Made by a program: the position numbers and the translations under genes. Source: Russula earlei (taxonomy: Eukaryota; Basidiomycota; Agaricomycetes; Russulales; Russulaceae). Taken from it: DNA of 64,000 bases. The stretch is taken from assembly GCA_025769875.1 (NCBI GenBank), contig JAGFNK010000004.1, positions 1 through 64,000 of the forward strand. The letters run 5' to 3'. Each line of letters starts with the position of its first letter. Position 1 is the first letter of the stretch. This document shows, one piece after another, positions 31,395-42,920 of this stretch. The notes under the pieces were generated by a model. The model was not told where the DNA came from. It saw nothing but the letters and a program-made list of their open reading frames with translations, and made no database searches.

Positions 31395-34300
31395 TTTCAT
31401 GGGTTGTTGCAGGTGAAAGGTGGTGATGGCGTCTTGGGCATTTTTAAGGTTTGAGAGGGGTTGCCATGTGTCTTCTGCTGTGGAATACCCCTTCCATCAG
31501 GCCCTATATTGGAGTTAATGGTTATGGATATGCTGGGTGGTGATCTTCTTGACTTCATATTCTCCCAAAAGGAGATCTGGTGGTGGTTCTGTAAAATTGG
31601 GTCCATGTTCAGCTGTTTCAGTGACTGGGGAGAGAAGGGAAGCATGGAATACATTGTGTACATGCCACTGGGGAGGTAAGCAGAGTTGGTAGATGACATG
31701 GGGAATTTTATTAGTGATGGTAAAGGGGCCAAACCATTTCAGACAGAACTTCTGGAACTGATGGGGGGTTTTTAGGTTAGTGCCCTCTAACCAGACCTTC
31801 TGTCCTTCTTTGAAACCTTTGAACTTAGTTTCTTTTACCCAGCTGTCTTGTGCCTTTCTCATTGCTTCTTGGGCTAATTCCCACATATCCTTCAGGGCTT
31901 GGAGCTGTTCTTTGATCCCTGGGAACTTGGATTTTAGTTGAGTGCCCAATCCCTGTGGGTTAAAGCCAATGAGCAACTTGTAGGGGGTCCGTTTGGTGGC
32001 TGTAGATTTGTGAGCGTTGAAGTGATATTGAGCTATGAGGAGCCAGTGTACCCCTTCTTCTTGTTTTTCTCCAGTGTATATGCGGAGATACATTTCCAGG
32101 GTTTGATTAGTCCTTTTGGATTGTCCATTGGTTTGAGGGTGATAGGCAGTGCTTAAATTTTGATTAATCCCCAGGATTTGAGAGACTTCTTGGAACAAGT
32201 TGGAGGTGAAATGGGAATCTCAATCGGAAATGATTTTGGAGGGGACTCCAGTCCAAGGGAAGGCATATCGCAGGAATAGTTTGGCCATTTCTAGGGTCCC
32301 CATGTCCTTACAGCAAGGTATGAATATTGCTGCTTTGGTGGAGTTGTGATCAGTGATGGTCATGATGGTGTTGTTTCCTTCTCACAAAGGGAGGTCAACA
32401 ATCCAATCAATGGCTATGGTTTGAAATGGTTTCTGAAATTCAGGGGGGATCAGGTGAATTGGGGGATGAGTGGGGTGTGTGAAAGATTTGTTGGCCTGAC
32501 AGGTGGCACAACCCTGAATGTAGTCTTGGACAAAGTAGCCCATTTTGGACCACCAGAAAGATTCTTGGATCAAGTACAGGGTCCAGGTGTTTCCTGTATG
32601 CCCACTGAGAATGCTGTCATGGTAGGCATGTAGGATCTTTCATAAAAGGGGTTCTTGATACAGCACGACCAATCTTCCATTCTTGAACAATGCACCATCT
32701 TCTTCCTGGAGGTTGTGTTTGACTTTCCACATTAGTAGGTCTAATTGTCGGTTCTTCTGTTCAGTTAGGACATGAGCATAGAGATCCTCGGTGTGAAGCA
32801 TGCGGATGAAGAGTTTATCAAGAAGTGCCATGATGTTCTGATTATCTCCCAACCCATTGTTGTGGTCTGGTTGTCACAATAGGGCAGCTGCTCTGTTAGA
32901 GACCCCTGGTTTGTGATGGATTTCAAAGTGGTAGTCTGCAAGTGTGGAGAAGTACCCTGTGATTCTTCAATTGATCTTGTGGGGAAGTTGGTAGTGAGCA
33001 AGGTTGGCGTGGTCCGTGAAATTTTTGATAGGGTGTTTGGTTCCCACTAGCAAGTATCGCCAGTGTTGAAGTGCAAGGATCAGGGCCAGGAACTCTCTAT
33101 CCCAGACTGGGTAGTTCCTTTCTGCTTCATTGAATGTGTGCAACATGTTGCCAATCATTTTTCTTTTTCCTCTTGAATCCTTTTGGAATAAGATTGCTCC
33201 AGTGGCAAACTGTGAGGCGTCAGTTTCTAATTTGTACAGGAGATTGGGATTGGCCATGTAAAGTTCAGGGTCATTGCAAACTGCAGATATCAGAGTTTCT
33301 AGGGTGGTGGTCACTTCTGGGGTCCAGAAGAAGGGGGTCCCTTTCTTGATTGTGGAGAAGATAGGACAAGCTATTTTTGCGAAGTCTTGGATGAATGGTC
33401 ATTGATATTTGAGGGTGCCCATGATTTGTTGTACCTGTTTCAGATTATTTGGGGGGTCTCAGCCAATTTTTGAGGCCATCCATTTTGACTGGGTCAATCT
33501 TGAGGGTCCCTTGGTTGATTTGGAAGCCCAAGAAGTCAATTTCATGTTGTTTGAAGGCACATTTGGACACCTTTAAAAAGTAGGAGTCCCTTTTGAGTAG
33601 GTCAAGAAACTCATGTGTGATTTGTCAATGAAGGTCTTCTTCCCCCAATCCTGTGGCTATTGCTACATCATCTAGGTAATTACAGGTGTTCTCAGGGTAT
33701 TTGAGGAGCCAGGGTCAGAGAGTGTGGTTCATTGCTTGCTGGAAGGCTGCCGGGGCATTGGTGAAGCTGAAGCCCATCACCATGGGGATGAATGTGCCAA
33801 ATTGGGTTTTGAAGGCTCCCTTGTGCTGGTCTTCTGGGTGAATCAGGATGTCATTGTAACTGGCTCTGACATCAAATTTGCTAAAGTGGTTTTGCCCCTT
33901 CAATGGTGTAATTGTTCTTCCATGTTTGGCAGAGCATGATAATCTGGGATGGTGGCATTATTGAGCTTTTGGTAGTCTACTACCATTTGTGGGGTGGTGC
34001 CATCCTTCTTTTGAACAAAGAAGACAGGAGATACAAAGTCTGAGACACCATCCTTGATGAAGCCTTTGACCAGGTCTTCTTGTATTTGTCTTGATAGTTC
34101 TTGTTTTTCGTTCTGGGGGAGAGGATAAGTTCAGCAATTGAGGAATTTGGGGGCATCAGTTTTCAGGGTGATTCGAAAGTTGAGTTCTCCCTGGCTAGGT
34201 GGGAGTTGTCTGGCAGCTTCTTCCAAGAAGACTTTCTGATGTTGTGCATATTCTGGGGGAATAGTGGTCATCCTGAGGTGTGCCACTCAAATTTTTGGCA

Positions 34301-34870
34301 GGTTCATCAGGGGTATCAGGGTGAGAAGGACCCCAAGATGGTTTCTGAGATGTCCAGTGCTCCAATTAACCAGTGGGTTTAATGCCTTCAGGAAGGGGTA
34401 ACCAAGAATCATTCTATCTTCTCCCAGGTTTGTGACATAAAAGGTGAGGAGTTGAGTGGTGGGGCTGTGTCATACAGCCATATGGGCATAATGGGTTAGC
34501 ACTCCTCCCTGGCTACTGGTGCCATCTACATTGATAATAGGCCTGGGGGTTCTGAGGGTTCAAAGTGGGATTTGTAATTTTCCCACAATTCATTGACTGA
34601 TGAAATTTTCCATTGCTCTGTTGTCTAGGAGCGCTTGTCCAGTCTTTCCATTTGTTGTGATCATAAAAGGAACTTTCATTGAGTTTTCTTTATGTTGAAC
34701 AATGGTATCTATTTGGGCCTCTGTGCCAACTGTTGCACTTTGGCCTAGAGAAAATCCTCTTTAAGGATGAGGTCCCAGATCTTGGCTCATTCTTTGGCTG
34801 GCAGGGCTTTCATGTGTGCTACCATAGAGGCTGGTTCTTCTTCTTTAGGTGGTTCTGGGGCTGGTTTGGT
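31395..34870 (-). pseudogene. Ty3 pol remnant: protease region, reverse transcriptase, RNase H, integrase, chromodomain-like tail
   Basis: Reverse transcriptase motifs are HFSKFDVRASYNDI (about 33890) and NYLDDVAIAT (about 33680). RNase H includes YKLETDASQFATGAI (about 33225). Integrase has the HHCC domain (HAYHDSILSGH ... CATCQANK, about 32630-32490), the first Asp in IAIDWIVDLPL and HPQTNGQSKRTNQTLE. In that last motif the usual catalytic Glu (TER/SER) is Lys, a G-to-A change. The usual SDRDS reads SD-stop-DS, a CGA-to-TGA change. A chromodomain-like end (GEYEVKKI ... LKNAQDAITTFH) follows (about 31560-31400). It is dead through many transitions. Confidence 0.87.
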
Positions 34871-35084
34871 TGTGCAAGCTTTGGATGTGGTAGGGGCTGA
34901 GTTTTTGGGGCATTCCTTACTAAGATGACCCTTTTTCCTGCAGTGGAAGCAGCGTCCTTCTTTGGCTAACTGTTTCCTTTCTTCCTTGGTGAGTTTCTAG
35001 AAGTTAGACTTGGCTGAGTCCACTTGCATCCAGTCAGGGTGATGGGTCTTGTGTTCTGGGTGTTGGACATACAATCTGTCATAT

Positions 35085-35335
35085 AGATTAATCCACTTCA
35101 CTGTACCCAAGGCTAGGTAGCTCAGTGGTTAGAGCACCTGGTATATATCCGGGAGGTCCTGTGTTTAACCCCCAGTCTGGCCATTTTCTTAATTGCACCA
35201 AGGTATAGGGAATCATGTGAGCACATATCAACCCCCTCCTCTGAGGTCCTCAGGTTGGGTCACATAGTGTTGAACCCACAAGTTGGACCCAAGAGGGTGG
35301 CAATGACTAAGCACCTCCTCTGGGGTCCCTCTATC
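35085..35335 (+). repeat. tRNA-derived SINE inside gag
   Basis: A tRNA-like head carries A box TAGCTCAGTGGTTAGAGCAC (35118-35137) and a weak B box (TGTTTAACCC, 35161-35170). It is preceded by CACTTCACTGTA, which also precedes the SINE at 26070 (CACTTTACTGTA). The head can pair GGCTAGG with TCTGGCC and form a 7-nt anticodon-like loop. U33 is replaced and the T arm is poor, so this is not a real tRNA gene. The 3' end is uncertain; the hexamer ATCTGT on both sides may be a target duplication. Confidence 0.55.
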
Positions 35336-35592
35336 TGTGGTTGTATTTCACAACACTGGGGTGGGTAGGGTTTTTCTTCCTTTGAGTTTTTCCCTGATGG
35401 TGATGAAACATCGGTGTTGTCTTCTGGCCTCTTCCTTCCATTCTTAGAGGGTGGTGGGCCAAACATCTCTATTGAGAATTGTGGCATAGAGTCTGTGCTT
35501 GAGTCCATTTTTAAAACTCTCAATGGCAATTACATCAGTTTCAGGCCATCCAGTTTTAGCTAGGAGCTGTTCAAAGGTGGAGATGTAATCAT

Positions 35593-36101
35593 TGTTAGGA
35601 TTCTTGCATTCTCATCTGCTTACCTATGCTTTGGTGACTCATCTCTGCTTACTCATCAGTACTTACTCCTGCTTAGTGATTCGCTTACTGATTGCTTACT
35701 GATTGCTTACCATTTGATGACAGATACTAGGAAAGGATGACTCACGCGTGAGTCATCTCTGACACTGTCAAATTGCGCTTTACATTTTTGGATACTACTG
35801 GTTTTTGGCTATGTGCACTCCAATTTTTGTATGAATTGGATCAGCCGTTGTTGAGATATCATAAATACTCTGTTGTATCAAGAAGTTGAGCCTTACACTC
35901 AACTTACTCTCTTACAAGAAACAGTCATCTTGTCAAAACTCTTTACAAACTCTAGTAATTGCTCTAAGTGAAAGAGGCCCCTCTCTTCTCTTACATCCAT
36001 TCTTCCTGAGATAATATCAAAGGATTCAAAGTCTAGTGCTTGAACTATATCAAGCAACTCTTTCACTAAGAGTTGGTAACAAGATCAGTCAGATCTTAAC
36101 A
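35593..36101 (+). repeat. Solo LTR, family F (509 bp)
   Basis: The ends are TGTTAGGATTC...GATCTTAACA with flanks ATCAT (35588-35592) and ATCGT (36102-36106), one transition apart. It contains the 22-bp perfect palindrome at 35736-35757 built from two TGACTCA sites. It is inserted in Ty3 gag. Confidence 0.9.
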
Positions 36102-36768
36102 ATCGTCTAGAGATTCTTTCATCTCATGTTTGGCAAGGGCTGCTTGGGCATCTTCCTTTTCCACCATGTTAGTGAATTTAAATGTGAAGTCCATGACAAA
36201 GTCGTTCCACAGGGCTTTGTCATTTCTATTAACAGGGTTTTGGGCCCTATTTACTTTGTTTCTGAGTTCAGTTGCTTGTGAGTTGACCCATCCCTCAACC
36301 TTTTCTCCCTGAATATAAGAGAGGGCTAGCATTGTTCACTTGAAAGGGCTGGCCATGACCACTTTATCATCATTGAGGCCCCAGTATAGGTTGAATTCCA
36401 TGATGAAGTGTTTTGTTTTGTTTCTTTCTCCTATGAATGCTGGAGGCTCTTTGCCACTAATGGAGCCATTAGTCCCTTGTGGTACTGGGGCAACTGGAGG
36501 GGCCTGAACGGCGACTGGGGGACGTTGCACAGCAATTTGGGGGGCTTGTGCAGCAATTTGGGGTTGAGCTGCCATGATGGGTTCAGGGGGGTTCTATGGT
36601 TTGGTTTCTGGGGTTTCAATGGGTTCCTGGTTTTCAGGAAGGTTCTCTGTTTCTATTCCAGGAGATTCAAAAGGTGTCTGGGGTTCTAATTTAGGAGGTT
36701 CAGGGGAGTTGCCTTCTGATTCTGATGAGGTTTTGTAGAGGGGGTTGTCTTCCCTCCAATAGCCTAAC

Positions 36769-37315
36769 TGTTAAGATCTGATTGATCTTATCTCTGACTC
36801 TTAGTGAAAGAGTTGCTTGATATAGTTCAAGCACTAGACTTCGATTCCTTTGATATTATCTTAGGAAGAATTGATGTAAGAGAAGAGAGGGGCCTCTTTA
36901 CTTAGAGTACTTCAATAGACTGTTATAGAGTTTTGACAAGATAATTGTTTCTTGTTTAAGAGAGTAAGTCGAGCGTAAGGCTCGACTTCTCAGTACCACA
37001 GACTATTTATACGATATCTCCACAACTACTGATCCGATTTGTACGAAACTTGGGGAGCACATAGCCGAGGACCAGTAGTATTCAAATACGTAGAGCGCAA
37101 TTCGAGAACATCAGGAATGACTCACATGTGAGTCATTCTTTCCTAGTATCTGTCATCAATCAGTAAGTAATGAGTAAGCCATTACCAATCAATCAATAAG
37201 CAGATGAATGAGCGATCACTAAGCCAAATGAATAAGCACACATATGAGTAAACAGAAATGAGTCAGTGGAACATAGGTAAGCAGATGAGAACAGGGAGAC
37301 ACAAGAATCCTAACA
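36769..37315 (-). repeat. Solo LTR, family F (547 bp)
   Basis: The ends are TGTTAAGATCTGA...AATCCTAACA with identical target duplications CTAAC (36764-36768 and 37316-37320). It has a 24-bp perfect palindrome at 37115-37138 with paired TGACTCA sites. It is inserted in the 5' part of Ty3 gag. Confidence 0.94.
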
Positions 37316-37595
37316 CTAACCCAAGGCTGTTCCTGATGAGTTCTAGGTCCTGATGAGTGTAGAGCTGTCCTCTTCTGAGTTGTAGCTCAAACCAGCAGTT
37401 GTTGATGAACTCAACTGGTAGTTCCTTGTTGTTTTCAGTGGTAACATAGCAGAGGAAGCTGTGGAAGCTGTCCCAAGTGGCAGTTCTGACAACATGTTGG
37501 GGGAGGTCTGGGGAGGGTCTAGGTTGGACACAGATCCAGCAGTTTGGTGGTAGTTCAAGGTTGATCTCCAGAATGGAGTAAGGAAGCTTAGCTTG

Positions 37596-38188
37596 TGTTA
37601 CGGCATTGTGGCCATTGGAGCATTAGCTCAGGGTTCAGTGGGGCCAAGTCCCTGTGACTTGGTTCAAGGGTTCAGTGGGGCTGGCTCAAAGAGACCAGAT
37701 CAAGGGTTTAGTGTTTCAAGACTAAGTCAGACAATGACTCAGCCCACAGACAGAGTTGATCTTCTGGTTTCACAGAAGAGGAGGATGATGAGAGAGAAGC
37801 AGAGGAGGAAGAGAAACACAAAGGTCCCTTGTGATGAGCTCAAGTCAAGCAGAGTATAAGCCAGCACAAGCAAGTTGTGATTGAGAGAGGGTACATGGCA
37901 AGGGATGCAACAGGAAATGGGACAAAGCTAAGCTTGGGACATTCCCCAGCTTCTACAGGTGCTTAAATACTGTATGTAGCAAGGCTGTACAGTACTATAT
38001 GCAGAACAATAGATAAAAGGTAAGCTAATGGCAAAAGGGGAGCAACAACAGATGAAACACAAGAAGGTAAAGTGACAGCTGTCAATCAATATCAAGGGAT
38101 GAAATGGTAACCAAAAGGATGAGGGTGACAGAAGAGAACAAGAACAGAAGAGGTCAGTGACAAACCAACAAGGGGGTAGATCATAACA
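37596..38188 (-). repeat. 5' LTR of the Ty3 element
   Basis: The ends are TGTTACGGC...GATCATAACA, 593 bp. About 25 differences from the 29086 copy indicate an old insertion. Confidence 0.9.
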
Positions 38189-39587
38189 CTGGCAGTTATT
38201 GCTTGATGAGTTAGAGGCATCTGATTGCTGCTGAGTCAGCAATATGCCCAATTTGGGAAGGTCACCAGAAGGCCAAACATGGTGGCCATACCACAGGTGA
38301 TTCATTTTGGATGCAAATCCTTTGAAACTTCATGTTTCATGTTTCATTTCCCTATCTGCTCTTTCTTAGCCATAATTTCTACTGTTATTTCACTTTACTG
38401 GCCCATGTCACTCAATTCATTTCTACAACAGTTCCCATTTCACATTTCAGACAGGCTGCATTCAGCAACACCCATTGGGCTCAGATGACAATGTGCATCC
38501 AGCACCACCAGGACTTTACATCAGACTGACCTGACCTCTCACTCATAGACTTCAAAATATTTTAAATGAATTTATTTACACCTCAATGTGCTTGGTGACA
38601 CTTGTACATGCCTTATCAGCATGTCATCCATTAGAAATTGCTGTGGGACCAGGAGGCAGCAAACATCCACCTCTGTTTGAGATGGTAGCTATTGGGCATT
38701 AAATACTACAAACTGCAGGGATGCTACTCCTCCAACTAAGGGTCCGTGAGTGCAGGATGGCACAGTTTGGATGAGGGGAGAGGGGCTGTGGGCAGCAAGC
38801 CCTTGGTTCAGATGGCAATGACATTGGAGGACACACCATTGGGGTCCATGTGTAGGCACATGGTGGGGCGTGGACATTGGTCCATAGATGATGATGGAGG
38901 GGCTAAGGTGGAGGCTGATGATACTGGGGCTGAGGTGGTGGCAATGGATGTGGATGGGTCTGGGGCAGTGGCAACTGCTGAGGAGACAACTGAGGCAGGC
39001 AAGGGTGAGGCAGTGTCAGACAGGGCTGTGGCAGGTGGGATGTGTACAGCAACAATGGAGATGGCTGGTGCAGGCATAGAGACGGGCATAGAGATGGTGA
39101 TTGCAGGACTGACTGAGACTGGGTGGTGGCAGGAACAGCTGGAATGGAAGGAGGGGGAGGGACCTTGGGCAAGGCAGGCAGGGCAAGAGTGGGTGATGTG
39201 GAGGCAAATGAATGTGACAAGGGGTGCAGGTAGCTGGTACAATGAATGCCTGACCCATCCCTGCACCTGTGCCTACCTGTGGCTGTGACCCTGGCAGGTT
39301 ACCCAAACCCATGCCATTGCCTAAAGATGAGGCTGAGGTACCTCATGATAAAAATGCTTTTGAAGGAGAGAATGAGCCTGGTATGTCACAAGACAGACAT
39401 GAAGAACATACCATAGGCCCTGAAATTGGAATTAACTTGGTACCTGGGGTAACAGATAGTGGTTTGGAGACACTGGATGGAAGGATTGAGGAGCCATCAA
39501 GGATGGAATCTGGTGAGATTGAGACCAAGGCAGGACAGCAAAGACGTCAAAATCCTAGGTGTGTAAAACCATCAGATACCACAAATA
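38189..39587. other. Unassigned region between Ty3 and Tc1 elements
   Basis: It does not continue the copia relic to the left of the Ty3 element. Around 38746-39288 lies simple-sequence-like G/A-rich DNA that is open on both strands, so open frames there mean little. At 39269-39590 a plus-strand frame (GINLVPGVTDSGLETLDGR ... RRQNPRCVKPSDTTN) has normal composition. It resembles the polar linker of a copia polyprotein, but this is a guess. It is cut by the Tc1 element. Confidence 0.4.
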
Positions 39588-39829
39588 CAGTGACCCAAAA
39601 AACCATTCAAATGTTTTGTACATTTTCATTGTATTAACCATATCTGGAGAACCACTGCAGCTGATAACATGTTAGTGGGCTTGTTTCAAAGCTCTACATC
39701 ATAGCTTTGTAATGAAGTACTATATATACTATGAACATAATTATGTAAGAAGGTATAAGGTATTTCTTCCAGTGTATCCATTTGAACAGTTTTTTTGCCT
39801 TGGTATCTAAATAGGGTATATGCCAAAAA

Positions 39830-41855
39830 TTAGTAGTTTGTGTATCCTCCATTTGCTTTGAACACCTCTTCCACCCTCCTAGGCATACTTTCTATCAAAT
39901 TTTGCACAACAGTTTGATCAATGGCCTCCCATTCCAGCTGTGTGTGCTCCCAAAGTTCATTGATTCCCTTAGGGGGTGTGTCATGAACCATTCTCCGGAG
40001 AGGGCCCTTGAAGGACCCTTCCTTATAGGAGGAAACCCAGCCTCTATGGTGTCACCCTGTTCACACAAGCAAAAGGGGTGAGTAGAGGTGTCCACAATAT
40101 CACACGTGCATTGTTGCGCGAGCGATTCTCGGCACAATCGACATACAGCAAGCCCCACTTAAAGACAACCCTTCTAGCAACAAAAGACAGTATTAGGGCC
40201 TTCCTAAGGACCCTTTGGAACGACCCTAGGAGCTCTACAATAGGCACTAACCTAGTATCAAAGGCCCTACAATGCGTTATTAGACCAACTCTAATAACTA
40301 TAGAACGAACTATAAGGCAATACTAAGGACCTTAATAGAAGTATTAGGGTCGACTCTAAGGACCCTAATAGAACTATATAAGGGCCTTATAAGATAACAC
40401 CATTCCCTAACCAGACTACAAGTCCTCAAATGACCAGCCCTAAACTAACTAACAGGAAATGAATCAGGTGCTCACACGTGCACTAAAGCAGTGAACACGT
40501 GGACAATGGAAGCTCTTACTCATCAAGAGAAGCCTTCTTACTCAGCAGCTTACTGAGCATGACTGAGCATGCTCAGTAAGCATACTCCGACTTCCTACTC
40601 ATCACTCTATTGTGCTTGATAACAAGGTTATGACTTGTTCCCTATTTAGCAGTTCTCTTGTAGTATATAAGTGCTCAATAAAGTAGCGGACAGTCTTCAG
40701 ACTGTCCATTTGTTTACGGCACTCTCCATCCCTAGGATACTCCTTTAAGGACCGTCCCCTTGTGACTATCCTGGCCTCTCCTCTGCATGACTGCTCAACT
40801 CTCACAGTAACAATACCTCTCTGGTATATGTTACTACTCTGGACTCTACTTCTTGCCCACACCATCTTGGATGTTTATCGACTCGTCTTCGAGCTTATCC
40901 CTCGCTCTTGAACTGGATAGTTCAACAGTGAGTCTTGACAGGGTGTTGGATAAGCTGCAAGCTTTTTGAGATGAGCCCAAAGATGCTCAATAGGATTGAG
41001 GTCTGGGGATTGAGCTGGCCAGTCCATGACCTGAATTCTGTGGTCTTGGAACCAAGATGTGGCAAGCCTGCTCTTGTGGATAGAGGCATTGTCCTGTTGA
41101 AAGAGGGTATCTTTGCATTTCTTCTTGAAATACTTGATAGAGGCAAGTAGTTCATCCTCCAAACTGCTGCGATAAAGTTCAGCATCCATCCTTCCATCAA
41201 TCTTTGCTGCATTCCCAACTCCTTCCCAAGACATGCAGCCCCACAACATCAAGGAACCTCCTCCATGTTTGACTGTTGGCTGAACAAGGTGTTCAGAAAG
41301 GTGCTCTCCTCTTTTTTTCCAAGCCCATTTCTTGCCATCTGAGCCCATACAATTGATTTTGGTCTCATCTGACCAAATTACCCTCTTCCAGTCCTCCACA
41401 GTCCAGTATAGGTACTTTTCTGCAAAGTCCTTTCTGGCCCTATAGTGACTTGGTTTAAGGTAAGGCCTCTTCTTCTTTGTAACTGCCTTCAAGCCTGCCT
41501 TGTTAAGGTGGTTTCAAATGGTCTGATTGGAGATAGTGGACTCTTTGATGACCTCCAACCTTCTAGCAACCTGAGGAGCAGTATCTGCTTCCCCAGAGCT
41601 AAGAAGGCATGTAGCAAAGCGGATGTCAAGGTTAGAGAGCTTGGAAGGACAACCTCCAGAGGACTTTGGAAGGTCAGGAAGGTATTTCTGGTGAATGTTG
41701 GTGATTGAACCAAGGCTTCTGTGTGCTGCCTTGGCAATGTTATGAACTGAATGGTTGGCCTGGAGAAGGGAGATGATGTAGTTGACTTTGTGAGGAAGAA
41801 GAGACTTCATGATGTTGTTGGTGAAGAAGAAGCAGCTGTTTTGGCTTATTTGCAC
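39830..41855 (-). pseudogene. Tc1 transposase, one nonsense codon plus an LTR insertion
   Basis: The N-terminal part (41855-41514) has the paired helix-turn-helix (NYIISLLQANHSVHNIAKAA). A TGA at 41511-41513 stands where Arg (CGA) is plausible. The catalytic part from 41492 shows WSDETKIN (Asp), FQQDNASIHKS (Asp) and SPDLNPIEHLW (Glu, 34 residues after the second Asp), the DD34E signature of Tc1. A family A LTR (39979-40940) splits the C-terminus, which resumes with GINELWEHTQLEWEAID and ends at the stop 39830-39832. No other frameshift was noticed. Confidence 0.9.
39979..40940 (+). repeat. Solo LTR, family A (962 bp)
   Basis: The ends are TGTCATGAACC...CTTGACA with identical target duplications GGGTG (39974-39978 and 40941-40945). 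It is inserted in the Tc1 transposase frame. The usual GCGCGCGC run has become CACACGTG (about 40101), an intermediate state of CpG loss. Confidence 0.94.
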
Positions 41856-42173
41856 ATGGTTTGAGTTTATTATAGGTCACATGACCTCCATGTTCAATTT
41901 TAGCCCTCTGGGGAAAGAATATGAATCTCAATGTGAGAAATAATGAATTCACTAACCGCCAAAAAACTGTTCAAATGGGTACACCAGCAAACATACCTTA
42001 TATTATCTTCCTAAATAATTATGCTTATGCTGTATAAAGTATACCATTACAAAGCTATGATGTAGAGCTTGAAAACAAATCTAGTTACATATTATTAGCT
42101 GCAGTGGTTCTCTAGATATGGTTAATACAATGAAAATGTACAAAACATTTGAACAGTTTTTTGGGTCACTGTA

Positions 42174-42522
42174 CTTGAAATATTGTAAGACTACTTACAT
42201 ATTGATATGCTCCCAAAGTTTGAAGCAAATCAATGCACTAGAACATTCAAAAAAAAAGAAATTAGCATTCTGGAGTGGGGGTAGGAGTCAACAGCAAGGA
42301 TTCCCATGGGTGGCCAAGATCGCCGATTTTCTCTGTTTGGCAGTCACCTTGCAAAAATATTCATAGCATGACAACAACGCACTCTAAAATTATGGCTGTC
42401 TTATAGCATCATCCTAAGATATTTGTCCACCCTTCTAATCCCTCAAAACATTCAAAATATGTTCTCAGCTCCCATAAAGCATTGCATTGGTTTAGGTGGC
42501 CAACTACCCAACCTGATACAGT
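42174..42522. other. Unassigned AT-rich spacer
   Basis: No gene or known repeat is seen. It separates the Tc1 element from the foldback at 42523. Confidence 0.4.
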
Positions 42523-42920
42523 ATACATACCCATATGACAACACTTTGAATGCAAATAATTACCAATAATCAAGGTATTCCAAGGTATTCTTCTATATAC
42601 TGGTATATACTGACATTTAGAGATATTTCACAGATGTAGTTTTCCCTGATGAAGCCTGTCCATGTGCAACATGGAGTGCAAGTATACAAGAAACAATACA
42701 CTGAACAACCCATATATGATGGGGGGTAGTAGTACCCCCATCATATATGGTGTATTGTTTCTTGTATACTTGCACTCCATGTTGCACATGGAGAGGCTTC
42801 ATCAGGGAAAACTACATCTGTGAAATATCTCTAAATGTCAGTATATACCAGTATATAGAAGAATACCTTGATTATTGGTAATTATTTGCATTCAAAGTGT
42901 CGTCATATGGGTATGTATAT
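42523..42920. repeat. Foldback of about 398 bp: two opposed Plavaka termini around an inverted gene scrap
   Basis: The arms are nearly perfect complements (GTATACATACCCATATGAC at 42521 pairs with the sequence ending about 42920). From outside inward each arm has Plavaka subterminal DNA, the terminus (ending 42651 and starting 42800), then about 70 bp of membrane-protein gene (42652-42799). The centre is TAGTAG near 42727-42732. The right arm lacks 9 bp of the gene scrap. Such a palindrome can extrude a cruciform. Confidence 0.88.

Larger units (their letters stand above)
34871..37560 (-). pseudogene. Ty3 gag remnant
   Basis: It begins near 37560, upstream of a family F LTR (36769-37315). It continues with a Pro/Gln/Ala-rich part (about 36575-36480), the capsid-like KEPPAFIGERNKTKHFIMEF and GEKVEGWVNSQATELRNKVN, and ALAKHEMKESLDD. 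There a second family F LTR (35593-36101) interrupts it. The knuckle CFHCRKKGHLSKEC lies near 34910-34955. A SINE sits at about 35085-35335. It is non-functional. Confidence 0.82.
29086..38188 (-). mobile_element. Ty3/gypsy chromovirus-like retrotransposon with both LTRs
   Basis: Two 593-bp LTRs (29086-29678 and 37596-38188) flank gag, pol and a third ORF on the minus strand. The LTRs differ at roughly 25 positions by eye (about 4%), mostly transitions. A purine tract (plus strand ATGCCCCCCT at 29681) adjoins the 3' LTR, as expected for plus-strand priming. The flanks ATTAC (left) and CTGGC (right) do not match, so the element is a recombinant or one flank is deleted. Two family F LTRs and one SINE are inserted. 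Stops in every gene show that it is inactive. Confidence 0.88.
39588..42171 (-). mobile_element. Tc1/mariner-type transposon split by a solo LTR
   Basis: The termini are CAGTGACCCAAAAAAC at 39588 and, inverted, GTTTTTTGGGTCACTG ending at 42171, both flanked by TA (39586-39587 and 42172-42173). The terminal inverted repeats extend for over 200 bp with diverged stretches (for example ACCATATCTGGAGAACCACT at about 39637 and its complement at about 42099). Without the LTR and its 5-bp duplication the element is 1617 bp, normal for Tc1. Confidence 0.93.

Noticed and set aside
35109..35181. tRNA gene
   Set aside because: A box and acceptor pairing are tRNA-like, but the anticodon loop lacks U33, the T arm is poor and the sequence continues as a repeat related to 26070. 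It is called a SINE head.
38746..39288. 180-codon gene on the plus strand, with a 152-codon frame opposite
   Set aside because: Both strands are open over G/A-rich simple-like sequence. Composition alone explains the frames and no domain is visible.
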